A program made the position numbers and the translations under genes. From Aquabacter sp040049275 (GTDB lineage: Bacteria; Pseudomonadota; Alphaproteobacteria; Rhizobiales; Xanthobacteraceae), in the NCBI RefSeq assembly GCF_040049275.1, contig NZ_JBDZDT010000006.1, positions 434,001 through 498,000 on the forward strand: a stretch of DNA of 64,000 bases. The letters run 5' to 3'. Below are positions 25,476 to 33,762 of the stretch, piece by piece. Position 1 is the stretch's first letter. Every line of letters starts with the position of its first letter. Under the pieces are notes generated by a model that worked only from the letters and a program-made list of their open reading frames with translations, made no database searches and was not told the DNA's origin.

Positions 25476-26620
25476 CCGCCATCGCCCCCGCCTCCTCCAA
25501 CTTGCTTTCGCGCGGGGCGGTGATCGCGACCGCGATGATGTTCGGGCTGACCTACAGCCTCAGCGCCGCATTGATCGCCCTCGACCTCGCCGAGCGGGGC
25601 CTGAGCGAGGCGGCTATCGGCGCCAATGCGGCCATGCATGCCATCGGCATCCTCGCCACCGCCATGGTGCTGCCGCGCATGGTCGCCGCATTCGGCGTGC
25701 GCAAGCTCATCCTCGCGGCGCTCGCCCTCGCGGCCGTGACGCTCATGGGCTTCCCGCTGATGCCGCTGGTGTGGCTGTGGTTCCCGCTGCGCTTCGTCCT
25801 GGGCGTCGCCTCGGAGACGCTGTTCGTCCTCTCCGAGACCTGGATCAACAGCCTCTCCACCGAAGAGACCCGGGCGCGGGCCATGGCCACCTACACCGCC
25901 GCGCTTTCGGTGGGGTTCGCGCTTGGCCCGCTGATCCTCTCCGTGATCGGCACGGCCGGCGCCCTGCCCTATGCGGTGGGTGCCGGGCTGGCGTTATTCT
26001 CCGCCTTGTTTGTCGCCTCGCCGAAGGTGGTCGCGCCGGTCTTCGACGCCCCCAGTCATTCCAGCCCGATCCATTACATGCGCCTCGCCCCTCTGGCCCT
26101 CTCGGCCACGCTGCTCAATGCGGCGCTGGAAGCCGCGGGCCTGTCCTTCCTCGCCATCTATGCGGTGAACGTGGGCTGGAGCGAGGGCGACGCGACGCGG
26201 CTCATCACCTGCATGATGGTGGGCGCCATCCTCCTTCAGCTCCCCATCGGCTGGCTGGGCGACAAGATGGACCGGCGCAAGCTGGTGATCATCCTGGCGC
26301 TGATCGCCACCGCTGGCGCCCTGATCTGGCCGCTGACCATGGGCCACGAATGGGCGGCCTATGCGCTTCTGTTTGTCTGGGGCGGCTCGTTCGTGGGCGT
26401 CGCCACCATCATGCTGACCGTGGTGGGCAGCCGCTTCAAGGGTGGCGAACTGGTCGGCATCTATGCGGTCATGGGCCTCGTGTGGGGCGGCGGCGCGCTG
26501 GTGGGGCCGCTGGCAGCGGGGCTCGCCATGCAGACCTTCCTGCACGGCCTTGCCTATTTCGCCGCCATAGCCTGCGGCGCGTTCGCTCTCGCCGCCCTTT
26601 TCCTGAAGCGGGACACCTGA
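25472..26620 (+). CDS. MFS transporter (YcaD/UmamiT-like drug:H+ family)
   Basis: A 382-residue, twelve-helix major facilitator. Features include a first helix with AVIATAMMFGLTYSLSAALIAL, the inter-domain FVLGVASETLFVLSETWINSLSTEETRARAMATYTAALSVGFALGP stretch typical of YcaD-like permeases, and GWLGDKMDRRKLV (motif A copy in the second half). The start is a GTG overlapping the stop of the HdeD-like gene (GTGA), so the two form an operon. Substrate unknown. The longer frame open from 24164 is out of frame with the upstream gene and not real. Confidence 0.8.
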   Translation: MTAIAPASSNLLSRGAVIATAMMFGLTYSLSAALIALDLAERGLSEAAIGANAAMHAIGILATAMVLPRMVAAFGVRKLILAALALAAVTLMGFPLMPLVWLWFPLRFVLGVASETLFVLSETWINSLSTEETRARAMATYTAALSVGFALGPLILSVIGTAGALPYAVGAGLALFSALFVASPKVVAPVFDAPSHSSPIHYMRLAPLALSATLLNAALEAAGLSFLAIYAVNVGWSEGDATRLITCMMVGAILLQLPIGWLGDKMDRRKLVIILALIATAGALIWPLTMGHEWAAYALLFVWGGSFVGVATIMLTVVGSRFKGGELVGIYAVMGLVWGGGALVGPLAAGLAMQTFLHGLAYFAAIACGAFALAALFLKRDT

Positions 26621-26759
26621 CGCAAAGGCAGATGTCCAGTTTGGAAAAAGCGTAAGCGTCGCTGCTGTTAAATTACTGTAATAATTTATTAAAATCTTCA
26701 CTTCCACTTTGGATTTGGTAAGGTCCTGCCATCGGGCGAAACTATCGGGGGAGCTTCCC

Positions 26760-27266
26760 ATGAAGACTTGGTTGAGTGCAGCCGTCATTGCCGGGACGCT
26801 CGCCGTAGCGGCTCCTGCCATGGCGCAGTCCAGCGCGCAGACGGCGATGCCGGCGGCCAACTGGCTGTTCGTCCAGGCGGCGGATTCCGCGACCGTCGAC
26901 GGCTCCAAGCTGGTGCTGAAGGGCGTCGCCCCGCAGACCGTCATGTTCGCCGACCGTCCCGAGCGCATGACCGGCGACACCACCACGGCGAGCTTCGTGA
27001 AGCTGTGGACCGACGGCAAGGACAGCTTCCAGAAGGACCCGCCCAACGCCACCCTTTCGGTGACCGTGGACGGCAAGTCCCAGGTGTCCGTGGTTGAGCT
27101 GTCCGACCCGGTCCTGTCGGGCGACACGCTCACCTACAACATCAAGGTGCTGAGCAACGAGAAGCCGGTCTCCGGCCAGGCGGCGAGCCTCTTCATCGAC
27201 TGGTGGTATGGCGGCCCTGGCCGTTGCTGGCGCGGCCCGTATGGTGGCCTGCACTGCGGCTGGTGA
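26760..27266 (+). CDS. Secreted protein of unknown function
   Basis: A 168-residue protein with a clear Sec signal peptide (MKTWLSAAVIAGTLAVAAPAMA, cleavage after AMA) and GGGGGAG before the ATG. The mature part is small and beta-rich, with KLVLKGVAPQTVMFADRPERMTG, a FVKLWTDGKDSFQKDPPNA segment and a C-terminal WWYGGPGRCWRG with two Cys that could form a disulphide. I do not recognise a characterised relative. It is monocistronic: an AT-rich promoter-like region precedes it (26650-26720) and a strong terminator follows at 27281. Confidence 0.7.
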   Translation: MKTWLSAAVIAGTLAVAAPAMAQSSAQTAMPAANWLFVQAADSATVDGSKLVLKGVAPQTVMFADRPERMTGDTTTASFVKLWTDGKDSFQKDPPNATLSVTVDGKSQVSVVELSDPVLSGDTLTYNIKVLSNEKPVSGQAASLFIDWWYGGPGRCWRGPYGGLHCGW

Positions 27267-27280
27267 GCTCTGTTTCGGGA

Positions 27281-27318
27281 AAGCCCCCGCTCCGTCCGGA
27301 GCGGGGGCTTTTCTTTTT
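27281..27318 (+). terminator. Rho-independent terminator
   Basis: Perfect 13-bp stem AAGCCCCCGCTCC/GGAGCGGGGGCTT with a 4-base loop (GTCC), followed by TTCTTTTT. It ends the transcript of the secreted-protein gene 15 bases after its stop. Confidence 0.92.
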
Positions 27319-27423
27319 CCGGGCATAGGATGAGCTTGCACGCACCGTCAGGCCCGCAACGAGGCCCGAGGGCATCTTCCTGACACCCGCCATGCGCCTG
27401 CGCGACATGGTAAGCTCAAGACC

Positions 27424-28248
27424 ATGGTCGAGCCCGCCCGCCTGTCACTGAACACCGCGACCGTGCGGGAAAGATGGACGCTTCGGCAGTGCATCGAGGG
27501 ATGCGCCCGCCATGGCATTGGCGGCATTTCCCCCTGGCGGGACATGCTCGCCGCCTGCGGCGTGGCTGAAGCGGCGCGTCTCATCCAGGACCATGGCCTG
27601 ACCGTGACCGGCCTGTGCCGGGGCGGCATGTTTCCCGCCGCCACCGCCAGCGGTTTCCAGCGCAACCTCGACGACAACCGGCGCGCCATAGACGAGGCGG
27701 CCGCCATCGGCGCCCGGTGCCTCGTTCTCGTGGTGGGCGGCCTGCCCGAGGGCTCGAAGAGCCTTGCCGGAGCCCGGGCGCAGGTCCGCGAGGGAATCGC
27801 CGCCGTTCTGGATCACGCCCGCAGGGCGGGCATTCCCCTGGCCATCGAGCCCCTGCACCCGATGTATGCCGGCGACCGCTCCTGCGTGACGTCCCTCGCC
27901 GAGGCCAACGACCTGTGCGACGCGCTGGGGCCGGGGGTCGGCATCGCCCTCGACGTCTATCATGTCTGGTGGGACGCGGCCCTGGCGCGCGAGATCGTGC
28001 GTGCGGGACGGGAACGCCTTCTGGCCTTTCACGTCTGCGACTGGCTGGTGCCCACGCGCGACCTCCTGTTCGACCGGGGCATGATGGGGGACGGGGTCAT
28101 CGACATCCCCCTCATCCGGCGCATGGTGGAAGCCGTGGGCTATGACGGCCTCATCGAGGTGGAAATCTTCTCGCGCGATCATTGGTGGAAGGAAGACCCG
28201 GACGAGGTCCTGCGCACCCTCATCGCCCGCGCGCGCACCAGCATCTGA
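27424..28248 (+). CDS. Sugar phosphate isomerase/epimerase-like TIM-barrel protein
   Basis: Xylose-isomerase-like TIM barrel (AP endonuclease 2 superfamily), 274 aa. Metal-binding positions typical of the family are visible: Glu in LAIEPLHPMYAGDR, Asp/His in VGIALDVYHVWWD, His in LLAFHVCDW, and Glu in GYDGLIEVEIFSRDHWW. The Trp-rich end resembles hydroxypyruvate-isomerase/inosose-type members. The substrate cannot be assigned and no sugar-catabolic genes are adjacent. Confidence 0.75.
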   Translation: MVEPARLSLNTATVRERWTLRQCIEGCARHGIGGISPWRDMLAACGVAEAARLIQDHGLTVTGLCRGGMFPAATASGFQRNLDDNRRAIDEAAAIGARCLVLVVGGLPEGSKSLAGARAQVREGIAAVLDHARRAGIPLAIEPLHPMYAGDRSCVTSLAEANDLCDALGPGVGIALDVYHVWWDAALAREIVRAGRERLLAFHVCDWLVPTRDLLFDRGMMGDGVIDIPLIRRMVEAVGYDGLIEVEIFSRDHWWKEDPDEVLRTLIARARTSI

Positions 28249-28474
28249 CCCTCGGTGAATCGAAAGCGGCTTTCGGAAGGGCCGGTGAATCGCGCCCCCG
28301 CAGGCTCATGTGAGTCGGGCCAGCCAGCCCTTGAAGATGCGCGCTGACGCAAAAACGCCGGGCCGGAGCCCTGGACCGCCGGCGGCGCTCTATCTGATGG
28401 AGGGATTCTGTCGCTGTTGCCTTTGGCAGCAACGGAAAGGGTTCGGGATAGCCCTTTTAGATCAAATTCTTAAC

Positions 28475-28551
28475 TGGTCGGAGTGGCAGGATTTGAACCT
28501 GCGACCCCCACGTCCCGAACGTGGTGCGCTACCAGACTGCGCTACACTCCG
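28475..28551 (-). tRNA. tRNA-Pro (anticodon CGG)
   Basis: A 77-base cloverleaf on the minus strand. The acceptor stem is CGGAGTG/CACTCCG, the D arm contains GCGCAGTCTGGTAGCGC, the anticodon stem-loop CCACG-TTCGGGA-CGTGG gives CGG, and the T arm is GCAGG-TTCAAAT-CCTGC. The 3' CCA is encoded. It reads codon CCG, abundant in a GC-rich genome. Confidence 0.95.
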
Positions 28552-28693
28552 AACCAAGGCGCGAGCCTCTAGCATGCGTCGCGGGAGGGAAGCAAGGCCG
28601 TTCTCGAACGGCGTCGCTTGAACCCCCCTCGCCCGCGTGCCATAGGAGGCCCGCCCGTCATGGGCGATTTGTGGCCCAAGGGAGTAGCGGACC

Positions 28694-29521
28694 ATGGTGA
28701 ACGACGGCAGCGCGGGCGGTCTCATGACGGGAAAGCGCGGGCTGATTCTCGGCGTCGCCAACAACCGCTCCATTGCATACGGCATCGCGAAGGCCGCGCG
28801 CGCCCATGGCGCGGAGATCGCCCTCACCTATCAGGGTGAGGCGCTGAAGAAGCGCGTGGAGCCGCTGGCGGCGGAGCTGGGCGGCCATCTGGTCGGCCAT
28901 TGCGACGTCACCGAGCCGGCCAGCATGGACGCGGTGTTCGCCGAGACGGAGAAGCTGTTCGGCAAGCTGGACTTCCTCGTCCACGCCATCGCCTTCTCCA
29001 ACAAGGACGAGCTGGACGGCCGCTATGTGGACACCACGGCCGACAATTTCACCAAGACCATGTTCATCTCCTGCTACTCCTTCACGGCCGTCGCCCAGCG
29101 CGCGGAGAAGCTGATGAGCGATGGCGGCTCGCTTCTCACGCTCACCTATTACGGCGCCGAGAAGTGGATGCCCCACTACAATGTCATGGGCGTCGCCAAA
29201 GCCGCGCTGGAGGCGAGCGTGCGCTATCTCGCCGCCGACCTCGGGCCGAAGAACATCCGCGTCAACGCCATCTCCGCCGGCCCCATCAAGACGCTGGCCG
29301 CGTCCGGCATCGGCGACTTCCGCTACATCCTGAAGTGGAACGAACTGAACTCCCCGCTCCGCCGCACCGTCACCACGGACGAGGTGGGCGACACCGGCGT
29401 CTATCTTCTCTCAGATTTGTCGCGCGGCGTGACGGGAGAGGTGCATCATGTGGATGCCGGCTATCATATCGTCGGCATGAAGCACCCCGATGCGCCGGAC
29501 CTGGCGCTCGTGCGCGACTGA
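28694..29521 (+). CDS. fabI: Enoyl-[acyl-carrier-protein] reductase (NADH) FabI
   Basis: Last step of fatty-acid elongation. SDR fold with the FabI variant nucleotide motif GLILGVANNRSIAYGIA, HAIAFSNKDELDG, and the catalytic Tyr-x6-Lys in YNVMGVAKAALEASVRYLA, followed by RVNAISAGPIKTLAASGI. Length 275 aa. AAGGGAG precedes the ATG at 28694; an internal ATG at 28724 is less well placed. It starts a plus-strand run (fabI, two secreted proteins, histidine phosphatase). Confidence 0.96.
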   Translation: MVNDGSAGGLMTGKRGLILGVANNRSIAYGIAKAARAHGAEIALTYQGEALKKRVEPLAAELGGHLVGHCDVTEPASMDAVFAETEKLFGKLDFLVHAIAFSNKDELDGRYVDTTADNFTKTMFISCYSFTAVAQRAEKLMSDGGSLLTLTYYGAEKWMPHYNVMGVAKAALEASVRYLAADLGPKNIRVNAISAGPIKTLAASGIGDFRYILKWNELNSPLRRTVTTDEVGDTGVYLLSDLSRGVTGEVHHVDAGYHIVGMKHPDAPDLALVRD

Positions 29522-29534
29522 AGGAGCTGACAGG

Positions 29535-30029
29535 ATGAGCAAGCTGAAAACCCTTTCCGCAGCTTTTCTCCTGTCCCTCGGCACGGCTTCGGGCGCGCTG
29601 GCGCAAAGCTGGACGAGCTTCCAGGAATATCCGCTGAGCGAGCGCATCTTCGGCCCCGGCGGCGCGATCTTCCCGAATTACGTCACCCCCTCCGAATCGA
29701 GCATCGCCTATCTCACCGGCAGCGCCGGCGGGCCAAAGGGCACGGCCTTCGGGGCAGCGACGGTGGATTTCCTCTGCCAGACTGGGCAGCGGCCGACGAT
29801 CGCCGTGCTCAACGCCCCGGCGAGAGGCAAGGTGGTGGTCTCGCCCGGCACGTTCATCGCCAGCGGCACCGACGCCGGCTCCACCTTCTGCCTGGGCCGG
29901 CCCGTCAGCGGGGCGGTGGTGCGCTATGTGGGCCGTCCGCCCAAGGGCGGCGCAAGGATCGCGCTGCGCGTGACCTACCCCAATCTCGGGGCATGGTATG
30001 ATCATGTCGTAGAGGTGCCCTACCGGTGA
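29535..30029 (+). CDS. Secreted protein, first of a tandem paralogue pair
   Basis: A 164-residue protein with a signal peptide (MSKLKTLSAAFLLSLGTASGALA, cleavage after ALA) and AGGAG upstream. The mature part contains VDFLCQTGQRPTIAVLNAP, GTFIASGTDAGSTFCLGRPVSGAVVRYVG and ALRVTYPNLGAWYDHVVEVPYR. The downstream gene has the same framework (C...P-x-I..., GTYVVTGTDYGYLVCLGR, RVAYPPIGQWYTH...LPGR), so the two are paralogues with two conserved Cys, probably a disulphide. Function unknown; periplasmic or cell-surface location is likely. It is 13 bp after fabI. Confidence 0.75.
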   Translation: MSKLKTLSAAFLLSLGTASGALAQSWTSFQEYPLSERIFGPGGAIFPNYVTPSESSIAYLTGSAGGPKGTAFGAATVDFLCQTGQRPTIAVLNAPARGKVVVSPGTFIASGTDAGSTFCLGRPVSGAVVRYVGRPPKGGARIALRVTYPNLGAWYDHVVEVPYR

Positions 30030-30087
30030 GGTCGGTCGCCTGTTTCAGGCTCGCACGTCCCCGGTTCCAAAAAGGGGAGGTCGGATC

Positions 30088-30513
30088 ATGAGCTTCAAAA
30101 CCCACCCCGCGCCGCGGGGGATTCTGGCAGGCATTGTGCTGGCCGGCGCCGTCTCGGCCGCCGCCAGCCCCGCCTTCGCCCGCGCCGACAACGACCCCGA
30201 CGCCTATGTGGTGAATTTCTACACCGGCGGCGGCGACGGCGTGCTGTTCGCGGCCGGCACCGCCAACCAGCAATGCACCAATCAGGGCGAGCCGCAGATC
30301 ACCGTCATCAGCGCCTCCCCCGGCGTGCACCTGAACATCCGGCTCGGTACGTACGTCGTCACGGGCACGGATTACGGCTATCTCGTCTGCCTCGGCCGCA
30401 GGCTGCCGGGCACCATCGTCACCGGCTCAGGCGCGGGACAGGCGACCATCCGCGTCGCCTATCCGCCCATCGGCCAGTGGTACACGCACACGATCACATT
30501 GCCCGGCCGATGA
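30088..30513 (+). CDS. Secreted protein, second of a tandem paralogue pair
   Basis: A 141-residue exported protein (signal MSFKTHPAPRGILAGIVLAG to AFA). It shares with the preceding gene the sequence of Cys, the GT[F/Y][I/V]x[S/T]GTD turn, CLGR, and the C-terminal YP-x-[L/I]-G-x-WY-x-H motif. This fits a small beta-sandwich domain stabilised by one disulphide. GGGGAGG precedes the ATG. Its stop overlaps the start of the histidine phosphatase gene (ATGA). Confidence 0.72.
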   Translation: MSFKTHPAPRGILAGIVLAGAVSAAASPAFARADNDPDAYVVNFYTGGGDGVLFAAGTANQQCTNQGEPQITVISASPGVHLNIRLGTYVVTGTDYGYLVCLGRRLPGTIVTGSGAGQATIRVAYPPIGQWYTHTITLPGR

Positions 30514-31091
30514 CGCGCCTCTTCCTGGTACGCCACGGCGAAACGGACTGGAACATCGCCGGCCGCCTGCAAGGCCGCCGTGACATCACGCTGAACAGCC
30601 TCGGGCGGGCCCAGGCGGCGCAGGTGGGCCGCGTGCTCAATCAGGTGACAGGGGACGTGCGCACGCTCACCTATGTCTCAAGCCCGCTCTCGCGGGCCGT
30701 GGAGACCATGCGCATCCTGCGCACCGCGCTCGACCTGCCGGCATCTGAATTCGCACAGGACCACGATCTCGCGGAACTCTCCTTCGGCCGGTGGGAGGGC
30801 CACACCTGGCCCGAGCTGCGCCAGCGCTATTCCACCCACGTCCGGGCGCGTGATCTCGATCCCTGGGGATTCGTGCCGCCGGACGGGGAAAGCTATGCCA
30901 CGCTGAGCGAACGGGCGGTGGCCGCCGTGGACCGCATTCCGGGCGATGCCGTGGTGGTGACCCATGGCGGCGTCATCCGTGCGCTCCTGCACGCCAAGGC
31001 CGGCATGCCCCAAAGCGAGGCGACCATCGTTCCCGTGCGCCAGGGGGCGGTCTATGTGCTGGCCGGCGGCAGGTTCCAGGTGGCTGAATAA
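30510..31091 (+). CDS. Histidine phosphatase family protein
   Basis: Branch of the phosphoglycerate-mutase-like superfamily, 193 aa. The catalytic motif RHGE is at the N-terminus (LFLVRHGETDWN), followed by the family GRLQGRRDITLNSLGRAQA, the acid in DLAELSFGRWEGHTW, and the second His in VVVTHGGVIRALL. Probably a cytoplasmic phosphatase of small phosphorylated metabolites; a related gene between fabI and aroC is common in Hyphomicrobiales. It starts at an ATG overlapping the preceding stop; the longer open frame from 30273 is a shadow. Confidence 0.88.
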   Translation: MTRLFLVRHGETDWNIAGRLQGRRDITLNSLGRAQAAQVGRVLNQVTGDVRTLTYVSSPLSRAVETMRILRTALDLPASEFAQDHDLAELSFGRWEGHTWPELRQRYSTHVRARDLDPWGFVPPDGESYATLSERAVAAVDRIPGDAVVVTHGGVIRALLHAKAGMPQSEATIVPVRQGAVYVLAGGRFQVAE

Positions 31092-31125
31092 GCAGCGCGC
31101 CCGGAGGCGTGATTGCGTTCCCGCC

Positions 31126-32475
31126 TCAGCCGCCGCCTACCTTCTGCCGGTGCAGGACCGGTGGGCGGAAAGCCAGCAGCTTGTCGATGCGCCGGCCGTC
31201 CATGTCGACGATCTCGAAGCGCCAGCCATAAGCGTCGAACACCGCCCCCACTTCGGGCAGCTCCTTGATCTGGGACAAGGCGAAGCCCGCCACCGTGTGG
31301 TAGCTGCCGTCCTCCGGCAGCTCCGCGTCGATCACTTCGCGCAATTCGTCCACCGGCGTCTCGCCGGAGATGAGGAAGGAGCCGTCCTGCCGCTCCACCA
31401 CATGCCGCTCATGCACATGGTCGGTCTCGGGGATGGAGCCGGTGATGGCGACCAGCAGATCGTAGCCGGTGACGACCCCGACCATGTCGCCATATTCGTC
31501 CACCACGATGCCCATGGGCACCTCGGCGCTGCGCAGGACGCGCATGGCTTCCAGCGCCCCCACGGTCTCCACCAGGAACGGCACGGTCTCCACGAACGCG
31601 CGCGGGTCCGGCGTCTCGCCCTTCAGATAGGCGTTGAGGAGGCGCTTGGCCTGGATCACGCCCAGGGTCTCCTCGGGAGATTTCTCGCAGGCGGGCATGC
31701 GGCTATGGGGCGCGTCCAGCAGCGCCGCGCGGATTTCCTCGGCGCTGGCGGTGACGTCCACCCACTCCACGTCCGGGCGCGGGGTCATGATGGCGGTGAC
31801 CGGACGGTCGGCAAGGCGCATCACGCCCGAAATCATCCGCCGCTCCGCCGGCTCGATGACGCCGGCGCCCTCCGCCTCGGCGATGATGGCGCGGATCTCC
31901 TCGTCCGTGACACCGCTGCCTTCCCCCGCTTTGCTGCCAAGGAGGCGCAGCACGAGCTGGGTCGAGAGGTCCAGCAACCAGACAGCCGGAGCCGCGACCT
32001 TCGACAGGGAGATCATCAGCGGCGCGAGGATGACGGCGAGGCTCTCGGGGTTGCGCAGGGCCATGCGCTTCGGGATCAATTCGCCGATCACCAGCGAAAC
32101 ATAGGTGATACCCGCCACAGCGATGGCATAGCCCAAAGGATCGGACAGATTGTGCGGCAGGCCGAGATCCGCGAGGCTATTGCCCACCCACTCGCCCAGG
32201 CTTGCGCCGGAGAAGGCGCCGGCGAGGATGCCGATAAGGGTGATGCCGATCTGAACCGTGGAGAGAAAACGGCCCGGCTCGGCGCCAAGCGCGAGCGCCG
32301 CCTTCGCACCCTTATGGCCGCGATCCGCCCGAGTGCGCAGGCGCGCGGGGCGGGAGGAGACGATGGAGAGCTCCGCAGCAGCCAAAACGGCGTTGAGCAA
32401 CACCAGGAAAAGAACGATCAGGATCTCGATAATGGGCATGGCGAAGAGAAGGGCACCTTTCGTCCCGTCCTCCAT
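31126..32475 (-). CDS. CNNM/CorC-type transporter (hemolysin/TlyC family)
   Basis: A 449-residue membrane protein. The DUF21/CNNM domain at residues ~10-190 has about four membrane segments, including VLLNAVLAAAELSIVSSRPARL and TVQIGITLIGILAGAFSGASLG. A CBS pair follows (VTAIMTPRPDVEWVD; VPMGIVVDEYGDMVGVVTGYDLL), and a C-terminal CorC_HlyC domain contains the family sequence DGSYHTVAGFALSQIKELPEVG. Relatives act in Mg2+/Co2+ efflux; the hemolysin label is historical. The ATG at 32475 has GAGG upstream; an ATG at 32439 is the alternative. Convergent with the histidine phosphatase. Confidence 0.9.
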   Translation of the reverse strand: MEDGTKGALLFAMPIIEILIVLFLVLLNAVLAAAELSIVSSRPARLRTRADRGHKGAKAALALGAEPGRFLSTVQIGITLIGILAGAFSGASLGEWVGNSLADLGLPHNLSDPLGYAIAVAGITYVSLVIGELIPKRMALRNPESLAVILAPLMISLSKVAAPAVWLLDLSTQLVLRLLGSKAGEGSGVTDEEIRAIIAEAEGAGVIEPAERRMISGVMRLADRPVTAIMTPRPDVEWVDVTASAEEIRAALLDAPHSRMPACEKSPEETLGVIQAKRLLNAYLKGETPDPRAFVETVPFLVETVGALEAMRVLRSAEVPMGIVVDEYGDMVGVVTGYDLLVAITGSIPETDHVHERHVVERQDGSFLISGETPVDELREVIDAELPEDGSYHTVAGFALSQIKELPEVGAVFDAYGWRFEIVDMDGRRIDKLLAFRPPVLHRQKVGGG

Positions 32476-32581
32476 AGCATAGCCTCGCGGCCGATGCGTG
32501 AGGGATCGCGCCGCAGTGGGCCAGAGCCTTCAATTTTGGAGGAAATTCATCTAGACAGCGCGACAGATCGGAAGCGAGGCC

Positions 32582-33694
32582 ATGTCGTTCAACACGTTCG
32601 GACATCTGTTCCGGGTCACGACCTTCGGGGAAAGCCACGGCCCTGCCATCGGCTGCGTCGTGGACGGCTGCCCGCCCGGCCTGCGCTTTGCGCTTGAGGA
32701 CATCCAGGCCGCGCTGGACCGTCGCAGGCCCGGCCAGTCGCGCTTCACCACCCAGCGCCGCGAGCCGGATGAGGTGCGCATCCTCTCGGGTACGCTGGAG
32801 CATCCCGAGGGCGGGCTCGTCACCACGGGCACGCCGGTGGCCATGCTGATCGAGAATGTGGACCAACGCTCCAAGGATTATTCCGACATTGCCGGCAGCT
32901 ACCGGCCGGGCCACGCGGATTTCACCTATGACGTGAAATACGGCATCCGCGACCATCGCGGCGGCGGCCGCTCCTCCGCGCGCGAGACCGCCATGCGGGT
33001 CGCCGCCGGCGCGCTGGCGGCCAAGGTGCTGCCGGACGTCACCGTGCGCGGCGCGCTGGTGCGCATCGGCGAAATCGAGATCGACCGCAGCCGATGGGAT
33101 TGGGCCGAGGTGCCGAACAACCCCTTCTTCTGCCCCGATCCCGGCACCGTGCCGCTCTGGACCGAGTATCTCGACGGCATCCGCAAGGCCGGCTCTTCCG
33201 TGGGGGCTGTCATCGAGCTGGTGGCGGAAGGCGTTCCCCCCGGCCTCGGCGCGCCCATCTATGGCAAGCTCGATTCGGACATCACCGCGGCCCTCATGGG
33301 CATCAATGCGGTGAAGGGCGTGGAGATCGGCGAAGGCTTCAACGCCGCCCTGCTCACCGGCGAGGAGAATGCCGACGAGATGCGGCGCGGGAATGAGGGA
33401 CGGCCCGCTTTTCTTGCCAACCATGCGGGCGGCATCCTGGGCGGCATCTCCACGGGGGCGCCTGTGATCGCGCGCTTTGCCGTGAAGCCCACCTCTTCCA
33501 TCCTCACGCCCCGCAAGACGGTGGACAAATACGGCGAGGAGACAGACCTCATCACCAAGGGGCGGCACGACCCCTGCGTCGGCATCCGCGCCGTGCCGGT
33601 GGGCGAGGGCATGCTCTCCTGCGTGCTGGCGGACCATTTCCTGCGCCATCGCGGCCAGGTCGGCGACACGCCCCGCTGGCCCTTCGAACGGTGA
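32582..33694 (+). CDS. aroC: Chorismate synthase
   Basis: Final shikimate-pathway enzyme (EPSP to chorismate, needs reduced FMN). N-terminal SFNTFGHLFRVTTFGESHGPAIGCVVDGCPPG, then RPGHADFTYDVKYGIRDHRGGGRSSARETAMRVAAGA and the C-terminal CVGIRAVPVGEGML are family signatures. Length 370 aa. Dependence on reduced flavin makes the adjacent ribB (68 bp downstream) a meaningful neighbour. Its stop is immediately followed by the first ribB operator-like palindrome. Confidence 0.97.
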   Translation: MSFNTFGHLFRVTTFGESHGPAIGCVVDGCPPGLRFALEDIQAALDRRRPGQSRFTTQRREPDEVRILSGTLEHPEGGLVTTGTPVAMLIENVDQRSKDYSDIAGSYRPGHADFTYDVKYGIRDHRGGGRSSARETAMRVAAGALAAKVLPDVTVRGALVRIGEIEIDRSRWDWAEVPNNPFFCPDPGTVPLWTEYLDGIRKAGSSVGAVIELVAEGVPPGLGAPIYGKLDSDITAALMGINAVKGVEIGEGFNAALLTGEENADEMRRGNEGRPAFLANHAGGILGGISTGAPVIARFAVKPTSSILTPRKTVDKYGEETDLITKGRHDPCVGIRAVPVGEGMLSCVLADHFLRHRGQVGDTPRWPFER

Positions 33695-33695
33695 T

Positions 33696-33740
33696 TTTCA
33701 GTTTTACTGAAATCTCATAAATTTTCATTGAGACTGAAAA
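33696..33740 (+). promoter_or_regulatory. Two palindromic operator-like sites upstream of the HTH-ribB gene
   Basis: Site 1 at 33696-33712 is the perfect palindrome TTTCAGTTTTACTGAAA (7-bp arms, 3-base centre). Site 2 at 33723-33739, TTTCATTGAGACTGAAA, matches 13 of 17 positions. The centres are 27 bp apart. The sites lie in the AT-rich 68 bp between aroC and ribB and overlap a possible -35/-10 pair (TTGAGA 33728-33733, TAGCTT 33751-33756), which would make the ribB mRNA start at or near its ATG. The size fits a Cro/CI-type dimer site. Confidence 0.6.
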
Positions 33741-33762
33741 ACAGCTTTGCTAGCTTGGCCGC

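Noticed and set aside
24164..26620. 818-codon frame covering the HdeD and MFS genes
   Set aside because: Only its last 382 codons (from the GTG at 25472) are real; the earlier part is out of frame with the HdeD-like gene.
30964..32697. 577-codon open frame opposite the CNNM/CorC gene
   Set aside because: Shadow; the minus-strand frame has complete CBS and CorC domains.
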